A stretch of DNA of 64,000 nt from Azolla caroliniana (Eukaryota > Polypodiophyta): contig JBHGNT010000006.1 of assembly GCA_043228905.1 (NCBI GenBank), forward strand, positions 6,944,001 to 7,008,000. Direction: 5' to 3'. Shown here piece after piece: positions 1 through 11,488 of the stretch; the first letter of the stretch is position 1, and every line of letters starts with the position of its first letter. The position numbers were made by a program, and so were the translations under genes. A model generated the notes under the pieces. It was not told the DNA's origin. It saw only the letters and a program-made list of their open reading frames with translations, and did no database searches.

Positions 1-163
1 TGCATGTGTCGGCAAGGGGTGGGTGCGTGTTCTTTTCTCCCTCCTTTCGGTTGTTTTCGGCGTCCCGGAAATGGTGAATCACGACTTCCTACGCTCCGTC
101 ACTCCCTAGTCCAAGACCCTCGTGGTCCCGCCCTTCTACACGCACGCGCGTAACAACGCGACA
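1..163 (+). repeat. 5' LTR (3' end only) of Gypsy-C element 1
   Basis: This matches the last part of the LTR at 3964-4699, from the TGCATGTGTCGGCAAGGGG block to the terminal CGCGACA. The rest lies left of the window. Confidence 0.85.
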
Positions 164-167
164 TATT

Positions 168-183
168 TGGTGAACCCGACGTG
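168..183 (+). other. Primer binding site
   Basis: TGGTGAACCCGACGTG lies 4 nt after the LTR end. The same 16-mer (at most one mismatch) follows the LTRs ending at 7159, 11653, 23839, 52786 and 59200, and in reverse at 47099-47114. It is not the tRNA-iMet type TGGTATCAGAGC, and I could not assign the tRNA. Confidence 0.8.
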
Positions 184-200
184 AAAGGCGGCAAGGGAGG

Positions 201-1136
201 ATGGAGTCGGAAGACGACGACCTTGCAGAGATGGTGGCCGAAGTGGTGTTGGAGTCGACACGAGTGGTGATAAGGCGAGAAGCAGCGCAACAAGCGGTTG
301 AGCGAGTGGTCGAAAGAGTCGACCGTTTCAACGGGGACAAAGTACCATCTTACTTGGAAGCCTACAACGCGGAAATGGAGGAGCGAGACGTGGCCGAAGC
401 GTTGAGGCTGGAGTTCTTCTGTCGGGCTGTCGTCGTCCGTATGCACGCGGAAGTGAAGGAGCTTCGAGAAGCTCATAGTTCGTGGGAGGCCTTTGAAGAG
501 GCGCTCCTGCAGGCATATGGAGGACGGCGAAAGAGCCGGGGACGGCACGACTTCGACCACTGGGTAGCATCAGCAAAGACCCACCGGGGCGCAACGAAGG
601 TGTTCCAAGAGTTCGAGCGACGGCTTGCTCGGCTCCGGGAGCGGGAACAAGGTTTGGTGGGGGTGGACAAGGTCCTATTGTTCGTAAGGTTGATCGACCG
701 AGCGGAACGGGAGGCCATCGGGATTGAGCTCGAAGACGATGACGGAGCGAATGGGCTTACAGAGGACTGGTCGAAGGTCAGAAGGGTGTGCCAACGGCTA
801 GACAACGAGCGAGCCGAGAAGGCTAAGAGGAAGGCGCGCAACGGCGTGCCATCACAGCGGGAAGAGGCCGAACGGCAAAGAGAGTCGGCAAGGGTCAGCG
901 TTGGTGCTAGGATTGCGGAGGCATATGTAGTTCTCGAGGAGATGCTCGAGGAAGAGGAAAGATCGAGGCGACAAGCCGAGACTAAGGAGACTGACTTGCC
1001 CCACGCGATGACGGAAGATCGGTACCACGGTACCACGGGAGAGGGTGCGGAACAAAATGCCCTCTCGACTTGCGGAGATAGAACAGCCAAGGAGGAAGCC
1101 GAGATACTGATCGCGGGATCAGAACGTTGGAACTAG
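201..1136 (+). CDS. gag: Gag-like protein of Gypsy-C (311 aa)
   Basis: This is an intact ORF from the first ATG after the PBS. It is rich in Glu and Arg and largely helical: residues 1-110 hold the segment QQAVERVVERVDRFNG, residues 110-210 hold FEEALLQAYGG and a conserved FERRLARLREREQG, and the tail is charged. The same order (helical start, RFNG/RFGG motif, FE.RLARLS, D..LLFV) is seen in the Gypsy-A Gag at 52829, so this is a capsid-type Gag N-domain. It lacks the CX2CX4HX4C knuckle present in Gypsy-A Gag and ends at a natural-looking stop (SERWN). It may form particles or be packaged with partner Gag (inference). The homologue in element 2 is broken. Confidence 0.8.
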   Translation: MESEDDDLAEMVAEVVLESTRVVIRREAAQQAVERVVERVDRFNGDKVPSYLEAYNAEMEERDVAEALRLEFFCRAVVVRMHAEVKELREAHSSWEAFEEALLQAYGGRRKSRGRHDFDHWVASAKTHRGATKVFQEFERRLARLREREQGLVGVDKVLLFVRLIDRAEREAIGIELEDDDGANGLTEDWSKVRRVCQRLDNERAEKAKRKARNGVPSQREEAERQRESARVSVGARIAEAYVVLEEMLEEEERSRRQAETKETDLPHAMTEDRYHGTTGEGAEQNALSTCGDRTAKEEAEILIAGSERWN

Positions 1137-3949
1137 TGGTGTCGAGCGTATCAGCCCGAAACCCCGGTCATTGGAGAAGCAAGCCCAAACGGGGCTTGCG
1201 CGATCGGTAAGGAGAAGACCGCCGACCGCGAAGAGCTAGTGGCTACGGACAAGGGCGTAAAATGGACGGGCGATTCTTTGCATCTTCCCACGCTTGCTCC
1301 CAAAACAACGGAAGTCAAGCCCGAGTGCCCACGTGACTCCCAGGAGGAAGAAGGCGGCCGCGAGAGACCAAGAATCACCGACGAGACGATACGGGGAAGG
1401 AGTCGACGAAAGCCCTCGAACCCGATTCCGGAGAACTCAGCGTTCGGGCCCTTATGCCCATTTGAGACCGAGGAGTTGGATGACGGTATCGAGGAATCCT
1501 GGCACGATGCCAGTGAAGGTGGATGGGAGATGGCCCGCGAAAAGGTCGACGAAGAGACCAAGGAATGAACCGACCGGGGACCGAACCACGCGATGCTCCG
1601 ATACGGGTGGAGCGTAATCCGGTCGTGGATTGTTCGATCGGGACCGGATTCGGCATAAAGGTGCCGATACGGGAGAGGGTGCGGGATGAGCCGCCCTCTT
1701 TTACATGGGGAGAAAGACCGACCGGGCGAAGGTCGGGAATTGGAAGGAGGGTGATCAGAGGTTCGGAACGAGTCTGGCAAGGTCGGCATCGGAGCCGAAA
1801 CTCCGGACATTGGAGAATCAAGCTCAGGTGGGGCTTGATTGATCACAGAGCGGATGCTATCCACCAACACCACTAAAAGGGGCGGTGGCCCGGACGAGTC
1901 GCCGAAAGACGTTGAGAAATCAGTTACGCCACATCCTATCCGGAGACTTCGGCTGTTCGGCCGACGGGGCAACGTAAGACCGAAAGAGATGGAAGATTGA
2001 GGGGGGAACGCAGCAAGGAGAGCGACGAAGAGTTTGGGAGAAGTACGGGGGATGAAGAGGAGAACGAAGACCAGTCCCATGAGATCTTCACACAGTTCCG
2101 GCTGTCGGCCCGAGTGCCGGCGTGATTCCTATAGGAGAGGTCGATGGCGATAGGAGAACGGGACCCGGCAATACAGAGAATGACGAATGGACCCAGATGA
2201 GAACTGGGCGGAGTGGACTCCCGGATAACCATTCCAGGAGGGAGGAAGAGATTAGGCCTATGAAGAGGCCGAGAACACGGTATGTCGATATCACGGGAGA
2301 GGGTGTGGAGCGAGCCACCCTCTCGGCTTACGAAGGAAGGAAGACCTAGGATAAGGGTCAGAGATACGATGAGCCGAGGAGGATCCTTCACACCGGATCC
2401 GGAGACTCCGGCGGTCGGCCCGAGAGCCGGCGTGAGACCTAGAGTGACGATTGGTGGTGGCGAGGGGATGAAGGCAAAGAACTGCGGATGGGCGGTTTTG
2501 CGAAGATCCTCACATCGATCCGGCTGTCGGCTCGAGTGCCAGCGTGAGTCCTATAGGAAAGGACGATGACGGAAGGTGAACGCGACCAACCGACGAGGCC
2601 AATGCGGAGGACGGAGGAGACAAGCAGCAATGCCGCGACCTTACATACACCGGCCCTAGAGGCTCTGGCAGTTGGCCTGAGTGCCGGCGTAAGGCCTAGA
2701 GCAACAGGCGGCAGCGGCAGCAAGGCGAGCAAACCGAGGTCCCACGAAGATCCTCACACTGATCTGGCGGTCGGCCCGAGAGCCGGCGTCAGTCCTATAG
2801 GAGAGGTCGGTGGGGGCAGGTGAACGTGATCAGACGACGGAAGCAGAGAAGGAAGGTATCAGGCCAGCGAAGCGGCTACAAACCAAATCGGACCGACCGG
2901 CAAGGTCACGGGCATAAGGGAGTCCGGTCGTACAGGATCCCCACACCAAACCAGACACTCCGGCAGTTCGGCCAACGTGGCAACATGAGATCGAGAGAGA
3001 AGGTTGGTGGCGGTGGGAAACGGGACCCGGCAACACGAAGGCGGGAACGGACTACACGGAAGACACGAGGAGAGTCGTGAAGGACTCTAGCAAAAGACAC
3101 CCGAATTTCGACAAACAGAGAAACAGAGTCCGGTCCTATGGGACCCTCACAATGATCCGGAGACTCCGACGGCCAGCTAACGGGAGTCGGCGTGAGACCT
3201 AGGGAGAAGGATGGTGGTGGCAGGGAATGGGACCCGACGACACGAGATAGCGGATCGGGAGTTGGTAAGACGGGGCGGACGAAGTGCGGAACCCTTACCG
3301 GCCAGTTACGGTTTCGGAAGGAGCAGGTAGGGGCAAACACGGGGAGGTGTGTCGGGTCGGAAAGGCACACCTGCGACGGAACAAGAGTCTCGCAAGTGGC
3401 CATCGTGGGCCGGATCGAAGCATGACTACGGGACGGTGTTCGGCACAGGCGTTGCCGAACAAAGGAAGCGGAAGACGGCACATGCAGGTGCCGGAGTGGA
3501 AAGGTGAGCGCGAAGAATGGGTCGCCCGGTTCGGAGGTCGTGCGTAGAAGACCGGAGAAGGAACCTCCACACCGTTCCAAAGGCCTTGGTAGTCCGAGCC
3601 GACGTGGCCACATAAGACCAAGGAGAAGGAAGGTGGCGGCGAGGGGACGAAGGCAGCGGGGAACAATGCGGGACAACAATCAGGACCACGCGAATGGTCG
3701 ATGGAGGCTAGGCGGGCCACAACGGGCGTTCCTCAAGCGAAGGACATCGGATGACGGCGGAGAGCGGGGCGTGCATGCGGCCGAACAAGGGCTAGTGGAA
3801 GTACGTGTACTACGAAGATCGCGGCAAATGACCCATCGGCGGGTCGAACGAGCCAACGGGGAGGTATGCAGATTACGGAAGACCGGTTTCTCACCGACCG
3901 AAATCTCTCAACCTTCACCGGATTTGGCACGTACCGATGGACGTGCTAT
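1137..3949 (+). repeat. Non-coding interior of Gypsy-C element 1, built of degenerate dispersed repeats
   Basis: No long ORF shows protein similarity. A degenerate unit of about 70-100 nt recurs near 1930, 2086, 2378, 2507, 2640, 2749, 2935, 3138 and 3565. It opens with GATCCTCACACCGATCCGGAG, continues with a C/G-rich inverted stretch (cggc...gccggcgtgag or gccgacgtggcaacgtgag), and ends in GAGAAGGATGGTGGCGG. Between units are blocks shared with elements 2 and 4, for example the GAGCCGCCCTCTTTTACATGG block near 1690, 8690 and 20788. Confidence 0.75.
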
Positions 3950-3963
3950 TAGGTGGGGGCGGA
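3950..3963 (+). other. Polypurine tract of Gypsy-C element 1
   Basis: AGGTGGGGGCGGA directly abuts the 3' LTR start TGTCGTG, the expected site for plus-strand priming. The same tract precedes the LTRs at 23164 and 58516. Confidence 0.75.
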
Positions 3964-4699
3964 TGTCGTGAAGAATTTCGGCCAGAGGTGGAAACCTGGA
4001 AATATTGGCTACATCGGCGAGGTGCACCATGTGCACTCACCCTCGTATAATTGTGTCAATAATAGGAGTTAAGTCAGGACGAAGAATCCCATGTAAATCG
4101 GGATTTATCCCACATTGTAACGCATCCCTCTCCTTGTTCTATAAAAGGAAGGGATGGTCCCTTGTAGAAGGGTTGCCCATTTTGTATTAGTAAGTTATAC
4201 CGTTAGATGAAGAGACGTTCTCTTTTCCTCTTTCTCTCTTGTTTTAGGGTTTCTTCTTCTTCTCCTCCTCCTCTGCTTCTTCTTTGTCACTCTATGAGTC
4301 TAGCTTGATACCTGCAGGCTCCGGATCTGCCCTGTCTGCTGTGCAAGACCCCGCTCGGCGCGACGAGCCCGTGAGGTCCCCGACCGGCGGCTTGGCAGTA
4401 GACGACTGTTGTATCTTGGTTCTTGTAAATATACCTATGGAAGACTCTGCGTTTTTGGTGTCTGCGTGGGTGTTTTAGTATTTCCTTACTTCTGTTTCTG
4501 TACATAAGCGTGTGTGGGGTCTCGGCACTGTGTGTGTGCATGTGTCGGCAAGGGGTGCGTGCGTGTTCTTCTCTCCCTCCTTTCAGTTGTTTTCGATGTC
4601 CCGGAAATGGTGAATCACGACTTCCTATGCTCTGTCACTCCCTAGTCCAAGACCCTCGTGGTCCCGCCCTTCTACACGCACGCGCGTAACAACGCGACA
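3964..4699 (+). repeat. 3' LTR of Gypsy-C element 1 (736 bp)
   Basis: Starts TGTCGTGAAG and ends CGCGACA. A TATA box (TTCTATAAAAGG) lies near 4138. The block before it (AAATCGGGATTTATCCCACA) is shared with the LTRs at 6514, 14935, 23164, 24759 and 25179. The end repeats bases 1-163. Confidence 0.88.
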
Positions 4700-6513
4700 C
4701 CGGTTCTGGGAGATGGAGAAAACAAGCTCGTGGCTAACAATGGGGGCCCTGCAACGTACATTATCGACAAAAGAAGATTTACATTTTCGGCAAGCCATAC
4801 AATGTACGTCTTGTCTCAATGTCGGGCACTCGACAATAGAATGTACTATGTGGAGACAGTGCATGTTATGCCATTCTAGGGCGCACACAATGGACCGATG
4901 CGAATATAATTTCCTGAACCGGCAAGCACCGGTAAGGCAAATCGAACCCTAGAGTAACCGGGAGGAGGAAGAAGAACGTTGGCGGCGAGATGAGCGTTAC
5001 TGGCCAGTGCAAGATGTCTGGTACAATGACAGAAAAGACACTCATGATCGAGACCTGAAGGATAGCTACCGCGATTACAAGGGTGATCGATATGAGCAAT
5101 ACAACGGGGATCACTCCCCCGGTTACAACCAACGGAGGGAGGATCAAGGCACTTATGAAAACCGGCCCCGATAGGGTTACCGGAACAAAAAACGCTTCAA
5201 CAAAAAATGGAATGCTAGAAAGGAGGACCACCAATGGCAGCCAGACAAGGGCACACCGAGTACCCAACCGGACCAAGGCCAAGCACCTAACTGACCACCA
5301 ATAGGACCTCAACCGGGTATCGGAGCGAACGCCAAATCCAGCAACACCCGGAAAGCGTACTGGTACTATTGCCGACAAGAAGGACATTACAGTAATCAAT
5401 GTCTGGTTAAAAGCTACGAGAAACGACCAGTCGTAAATATGGTGGTAGCAGAAGTCGCCAACATACAACAAGTCACCACCAGGGAAAAAGGCAAATCACA
5501 AGAGGCAATCCGAAAGCAAGCCACTGAGTGGGTGAAGAAGGCAAATGAGCGGAATGTGGCTAAGCTTGAACATCAAAAGGAGAAACCTGAAGAGGCCACC
5601 AACACAATTCAGCCGGAAAACCCAACATGGCAAGCATTACAAGAATGTCAAATGACGCTGCCACTGGGTTCGGTTATTACAGCTAGTGCCCCGGTTTATA
5701 GAAGGGCTGAAATCAGGAATGACCACATCAAATCCGTCGTCGGCTCCTGCATTCTTCTCAAATCCAGAAGAAGGGCCAGCAGTGGTTGACACGAACAGTT
5801 TGGCAATCACCGCCATCGTCAAAGGACGAGAACTACCGGGGATGATTGTGGACAGAGGATCAAGCGTGAATGTAATTAGTGTATGGACTTGTAATACCCT
5901 AGGAATCCAGGAATGGGAGCCTTGCCTGTTTTGGCTCTAGATGGCGGATACAAGTTTGGTCAAACCTACCGGTTTGATACGGGATTTAGACGTAACTATC
6001 GGAGGACACGCATTCCGCATCTCGACGGTGGTTCTCCAGTTCAATGTGCAAGGGGATTACCCACTGTTGCTGGGCCGCCCATGGCTAAAAACGGTGCATA
6101 TCAAACAAAACTGGCGGAAAAACATGACTAGTGAAAAAAACTACATGGTTAAATCCCATAGTCATCGTGCCGAAAAAGAACGGTAAGATCCGGGTGTGCG
6201 TCAACTACCAGAAACTCAATGCGGCAACAGTGCCCAACACCTTTCCACTTCCATTTACGGATGGAGTCCTGGACACGGTAGACGGTCATGAAGTGTATAG
6301 CTTCCTAGATGGTTTCAATGTCTATAATCAAATAAGGATGCACCTCGACGACCAAGACAAGACGGCGTTCGTCACCGAATGGGGAGATTTCGTGGCAGTG
6401 GTAATGATGTTCGGGCTCAAGACCGCATCGGCGACCTTCCAACGAATAATCATGGAAATATTTGGCGAGTTCATCCAAGCATTCATGCAGGTATTCCTAG
6501 ATGACTTTGCCGT
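4700..6513 (+). pseudogene. Internally deleted Gypsy-B gag-pol remnant
   Basis: Pieces of a polyprotein closely related to the intact one at 32085-37916 lie in the same order. They are a Gag segment with two CX2C knuckles (4713-4952), a third knuckle (near 5365), a Gag-PR linker (5439-5700), the protease region with VDRGSS in place of IDGGS (near 5850), and RT from WLNPIVIVPKKNGKIRVC to FLDDFAV (6131-6513). About 200 residues between the protease end (near 6126) and RT are missing, and stops and frameshifts are frequent. The left end is cut by Gypsy-C element 1 and the right end, just after the RT FLDD box, by element 2. It is an old Gypsy-B copy that served as target for both. Confidence 0.85.
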
Positions 6514-7159
6514 TGTCGTGAAGATTTCCGACTACGGTGTGAAACCGGGGTGGAAAGGGCAAGTCGGTGGTGTGCAACTTGTGCACATGTATAGTAGGGA
6601 AAGGAAACAGTGTATAGAATAAAGGGGGAGTATTTGTCCCACATTGTAAAGTCTCTCCCTCCTTGGGCTATAAAAGGAAGGGAGGGGTCCCTTTTGAAGG
6701 GTTGCCCATTTTGAGTCATAAGGGTATACCATTTTGTAGAGGGTCGTTTTGTTAAGAATTTCTAGGGTTAGTAACTGTCTTGTGGTCTTCTTTTTCTTCT
6801 CCTTCTTGAGAAGCTGGGCACAGTAGCCATGGTGGCAAAACACTGTCTGGGTTAAGTTCTTCTTCTTCTTCTTCTTCTTCTTCTTCTTCGTGTAGCCGGA
6901 TCGAAGCCGGGGTTGTATCTTCCCCCCCTTGTAATATATTTATTCATATCTGTTTGCGCATATTGGTGTCTCTAACAATGTCGGGTGTTTCTACCCCTTT
7001 TTGGTTTTCGTACATAAGAGTCGGTGGCACGCAAGCTCTCTCTCTCGTGTTCGGTAGCCTCCGGTACGGGTCTGGAGTCAGCTTCCCGCTCCTTCTCTTC
7101 CTGGTCTGAGATCCCCAGGGTCCCGCCCCTTTGACATGCACGCTCGTATTTACGTGACA
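6514..7159 (+). repeat. 5' LTR of Gypsy-C element 2 (646 bp)
   Basis: TGTCGTGAAG start and TACGTGACA end. A TATA box (GCTATAAAAGG) is near 6668 and a (TTC)n microsatellite lies at about 6858-6895. Confidence 0.85.
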
Positions 7160-7197
7160 TCTTTGGTGAACCCAACGTGAAAGGGCGGCAAGGGAGA

Positions 7198-8110
7198 ATG
7201 GAGTTGGCAGAAGACGACTTCACACAACTTTTTGTCGAAGTGGTGAGGGAGTTTGGACGGGCAACAACAAGGAGAGAGACGGCGCAGCAAGCTGTTGAGC
7301 GAGTGGTCGAAAGAGTTGGCCGTTTCAATGGGGTCAACGTCCCATTCTACTTGGAAGCCTACAATGCGGAAATGGAGGAGCAAGACATAGACGAGGCATT
7401 GAGGTTGGGGTTCTTCTGTCGGGTCGTTGCCGTCCACATGCACGCGCAAGTGAAGGAGCTCCGAGAAGCTCATAGTTCATGGGAGGCCTTCGAAGAGGCG
7501 CTCCTGTAGGCATATGGAGGACGGCGGAAGAGTCGGGGGACGCGGCTTCGACCAGTGGGTGGCATCGGCGAAGACCCATCATGGTGCAACGAAGGTGTTC
7601 CGAGAGTTCGAGCGACGGCTTGCTCGGCTCTCGGAGCGGGAGCAAGGTTTGGTGGGGGCGGACAAAGTCCTGTTGTTCGTTAGGTCGATCGACCAAGCAG
7701 AATGAGAGGCCATCGGGATTGAGCTCGAAGACGAGGACGGAGCTAATGGCCTTACTGAGGACTGGTCGAAGGTCAGAAGGGTATGCCAACGACTAGATGA
7801 CAAGTGGGCCGAGAAGGCTAGGAGGAAGGCGCGCGACGGCACGCCATCACAGCGGGAAGAGGCCGAACGACAAAGAGAGTCGGCAAGGCTCGGCTTTGGG
7901 ACCGAGATTGCGGAGGCGTACGCAGCTCTCGAGGCAATGCTTGAGGAATAGGAAAAATCAAGGCCACAAGCCGACACCGAGGAGACGGACTTGCCCCACG
8001 AGATGGCAGAAGGTCGGTACGACAGTACGATAGGAGAGAGTGCGGAATGAAACGCCCTCTCGGATTGCGGAGATAGAACGCCCGAGGACAAGGCCGAGAT
8101 ACCGATCGAA
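7198..8110 (+). pseudogene. gag: Broken gag of Gypsy-C element 2
   Basis: It is homologous to the intact gag at 201-1136, starting MELAEDD. The breaks are a TAG at 7507-7509 where element 1 has CAG, a frameshift just after (near 7530, GGGACGGCACG versus GGGGGACGCGG), and a TGA near 7702 in the LLFV..IDQAE region. Homology continues in shifted frames to about 8110. It cannot give the full 311-residue product. Confidence 0.85.
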
Positions 8111-9429
8111 GAATTAGAACGTTGGGATCGGCGATTTTGGGCACATCAGCCCGAAACTCCGGACATGGGAAAAGCAAACCCAGGCAGGGCTTGTGCAATC
8201 GGGAAGAAGACGGCCACCGACCACGAGGAGCCAGTGGCTACGAACAAGGGCGTAAACAGGATGGGCGATTCTACACATCTTCCCACGCTTGCTCCCGAGA
8301 CGATGGCAGTCGGGCTCGAGTGCCCACGTGAGTTCCAAGAGGAGGAAGGCGGTGGCGTGAGACCGAGAATCACCGACGAGACGATACGAGGAAGGAACGG
8401 ACAATAGCCCTCGGACCCGATTCCGGAGAACTCAGCATTCGGGCCCTTACGCCCACGTGAGACCGAGGAGATGGATGACGATATCGAGGAGTCCTGGTAT
8501 GATGCCAGTGAAGATGGATGGGAAATGGCCCGTGATAAGGTCAATGAAGGGACCTGGAAACAACCCAACCGGGGACCGAACCGCACGTTGCTCCGATTCA
8601 GGTGGAGCGCGATCCGGTCCTAGATTGTTCGACCGGGAGTAGAATCAACATGAGGGTGCCAATACGGGAGAGGGTGCAGAATGAGCCGCCCTCTTTTACA
8701 TGGGGAGAAAGACCGCTTGGGCGAAGGTCAGGAATCGAAAGGAAGGTGATCAAGGGTTTAGGGCGAATCCGGCGGGATCGGCATCGGAGCCGAAACTCTG
8801 AACATTGGAGAATCAAGCCTACGCGGGGCTTGGTAGATCACAGAGCGGATGCTATCCACCGACACCACCAAAAGGGTCGGTGGCCTGGGACGAGTCGCCG
8901 AAGGACGTTACGAAATCGGTTACCCCACATCTTGACTGGAGACTTCGGCAGTTCAAGCCAACAAGGCAACGTGAGTCCAGAAGAGAAGGGAGATGGTAGG
9001 GAAGCGTAAGGAAGGGATCAACAGTGATGGGGAAAAACGAAAGAGGCGGTTGACTGAAGTATGGGTCCTCCACACTCATTCCCGAGACTTAGGCGGTTGC
9101 GTCTGAGAACCAACGGAAGACCTAAGAGACGGAAAGTGGCGGCGAGGACGCGGAGGTCATGGCCAATACAACCGATTCGGAAGTGAAGAATGAAGACTGG
9201 TCCTATGGGTCACCTCACACCATGTTAGAGACTTCGGCAGTCGGCATCGGATCCGACATAAGACCAAGATACTGACGGTGGCAGCAGGAGAACGGGACAC
9301 GGCAATTCAAAGTGACGGTTGGACCAAGACGAGAACCGAACGGAGCGGACTTTCGGATAACCGGTCTGGAAAGGAGGAAGAGCCAAGCCTACGGAGAGGC
9401 TGCAACACGGTACATCAGTACCACAAGAG
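8111..9429 (+). repeat. Repeat-rich interior of Gypsy-C element 2, left part
   Basis: Collinear with 1137-2290 of element 1, with repeat units near 8928, 9068 and 9208. No coding sequence is recognised. Confidence 0.75.
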
Positions 9430-10135
9430 TGTTAGGAAACAGGTCCCTCCAGATGGGAAGTGAGAAGAACAATGTTGATGAGCAAACTCGGTTGAGGCCG
9501 AACCCGGATGACGAGTACCCGGCTACGGAAGACCCGGTGAGAACCGGATGACGAGTACCCGACAACGGAAGACCCGGTGAGAACCGGATGTGGAGTACCC
9601 GGCAACGGAAGACCCACTGAGAACCGGATGACGAGTGCCCAACAAGAGCCGGATGGTGAAGGCCCGGTGAGAAGTGCTCACCGGATGAAGGGACATATTC
9701 GTAAATATGTTTCTGAGAGTCCATCGGGGCTATATTTGTAAATAGCCGAAAAGTCATATTAGTATAAATATGACTTAGGGCAAACTTAGTGTGTAGTTGT
9801 TGTTGTTCTTGTTTGTGTAAGATTAGAGCGCGTAACTGTGTACAGAGAGAGAGAGAGAGAGAGGAAGAGGTCGTTGCCTCTGTTGTAACCGCCACTTGTG
9901 GCGAAGATAGCAAGCTCGAGGTCGTTGCCTCGATGCTTTACCATTGTACATTGTGATATAGTGATAGTTTGCAGTCTGTGGGCTGCCATGGTTTTTCCCT
10001 AGTTTGGGTTTTCCACGTTAACATCCTATGTACTCTTCTCTTCACTGTGTCGTGCATTCCTTACCCGTTATCTGTGTGTGATTCTAGGCTCGGTTGTGGC
10101 CGAGCGTTGTTCATCGGGAGCGTGTATTCCTGTCA
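9430..10135 (+). repeat. Solo Copia-1 LTR (706 bp)
   Basis: It begins TGTTAGGAAACAGG and ends TTCCTGTCA, matching the 5' LTR at 16588-17140. Flanks AAGAG and AGGAG are a 5-bp target duplication with one mismatch; the related empty site near 21385 reads GAGGG. No internal sequence remains, so an LTR-LTR recombination left this copy. It contains tandem units of the CCGGATGACGAGTACCCG type (9500-9660), three dyads at 9693-9776 with TATAAATA inside the last, and a (GA)n run near 9842. Confidence 0.9.
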
Positions 10136-11488
10136 AGGAGAAGGTGCGGAGTGAGTCACCCTCTCAACATGAGGAGAAGGATGACCCGGGACAGGGTCAG
10201 GAAGGCAAGACGAGGCCCAAGGAGGATCCTTCACACCGGATCTAGAGACTTTGGCAGTTGGCATCGGATCCGACGTAAGACCAAGAGACTGACGGTGGCG
10301 GTGAGGGGACGAGGGCAAAGGCAGCGTAAGACCGGTCCTATGGGTTCCTCACACCAATCCGGTGACACTGGCAATTCAAGCCAACGTGGCAACGTGAGAC
10401 CGAGTGTGAATGGCGGTGGCGGTAGGAAACGGGAACCGGTTATGGCGGAAGTGCGGATGGGCAATCCTACGGCGATCCTCACACCAATCCTGAGACACCG
10501 ACTGTTCAAGCCGACATGGCAACGTGAGACTAACTGAGAAGGATGGTGGCGGTAGGTGAACAGGATCAAGCAGGAGGCAAAGGCAAAGCAGGAAGGAGGT
10601 ATCGGGCCGGCACGGTGGCCACTAACCGACCTAGCCGGAAGACAACGCGGAAGTCGGGAGAAGGAAAGAGAGACGGTCCTATGGGTTCCTCACACCAATC
10701 CAGAGACACCGGTAGTTCAAGCCAACGTGGCAACGTGAGACCGAGTGAGAAGGATGGTGGCGGCAAGAAACGGGAACTAGTGATGCAGGAAGAGCGGACT
10801 AGGAGCTCGCAAGGCCAGAGTTGACGAGGGCTGAACCCTTACCAGTCAGTTACGGTTTCGGAAGGAAGCCGATGAGGGCCAAGCATGGAGCGGAACAAGA
10901 GATGTGTGAGTGGCCATCGAGGGCCGAAGCAAGCATGAGTACGGGACGGTGTTCGGCACGGGTGGTGCCGAACAAGGACGGCGGAAGACGGCACACGGTG
11001 GTGCCGGGAACGAGGTAACGTGCGCGCAAAGGACTACACGGGTCAAAGCCCGGAAATGATGTCACGGGCCGGAGAAGGATCCTCCACACCCCCTTCGGAG
11101 ATCTTGGCGGCTTAGTCAGAGTGACAACATCTGGCGTGGTGAGCCAATCCCGACATGACAAGCTGGTGGGGGGAGGGGACGACGGCAAGCGGAAGGCTCT
11201 GGACTAGTCGCAGCGACGCGAGACGAAAGGGAGCCAAGCGGGCTACTATGGGGTGTTCCTCGGACACGGACGACACCGGTATGCAGAGAATAATGACGAC
11301 ACCCGAAAAGAGCTTACGGGAGGCAAGCGTGGAACGAAGGGAGTCGATACGAGGTGTTCGGGGTGAGGAGAAGGTTGAGCCGGAGAAGAAACACACGCGA
11401 CACGCAAGGAGAGGCATTCGGCGAGCAATCGAAGTAACCGGGGGTCTAACCGGAGGACATGCACGGTGAGCAAAGGAAGAGAGACCGG
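10136..11488 (+). repeat. Repeat-rich interior of Gypsy-C element 2, right part
   Basis: Continues element 2 after the solo LTR. Further repeat units occur near 10217, 10336, 10476, 10680 and 11080. No coding sequence is recognised. Confidence 0.72.

Larger units (their letters stand above)
1..4699 (+). mobile_element. Gypsy-C element 1, non-autonomous TR-GAG-like LTR retrotransposon (5' end off window)
   Basis: The end of a 5' LTR (to 163), a PBS, one gag ORF, about 2.8 kb of repeat-rich non-coding sequence, a polypurine tract and a full 3' LTR (3964-4699) occur in order. No protease, reverse transcriptase or integrase can be found. Elements with LTRs and gag only are known in plants as TR-GAGs; they depend on an autonomous partner. 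The PBS and LTR termini (TGTCRTGAAG...CGCGACA) match the autonomous Gypsy-A family in this window, which is the likely helper (inference). The right flank (4700 on) is a Gypsy-B gag interrupted mid-reading frame, so the element sits inside an older transposon. Confidence 0.85.
6514..11488 (+). mobile_element. Gypsy-C element 2 (TR-GAG-like), nested and interrupted
   Basis: A 5' LTR (6514-7159), PBS (7164-7179, one mismatch), broken gag and repeat-rich interior are present. The element is interrupted by a solo Copia LTR at 9430-10135 and cut at 11489 by a Gypsy-A LTR, shortly before its own polypurine tract and 3' LTR would be expected. It inserted into the RT gene of the Gypsy-B remnant. Confidence 0.8.

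Noticed and set aside
1151-2080. 309-codon minus-strand ORF and similar long antisense ORFs in Gypsy-C interiors
   Set aside because: They are Ser/Pro/Arg-rich translations of GC-rich repeats, not kept in frame between elements 1, 2 and 4.
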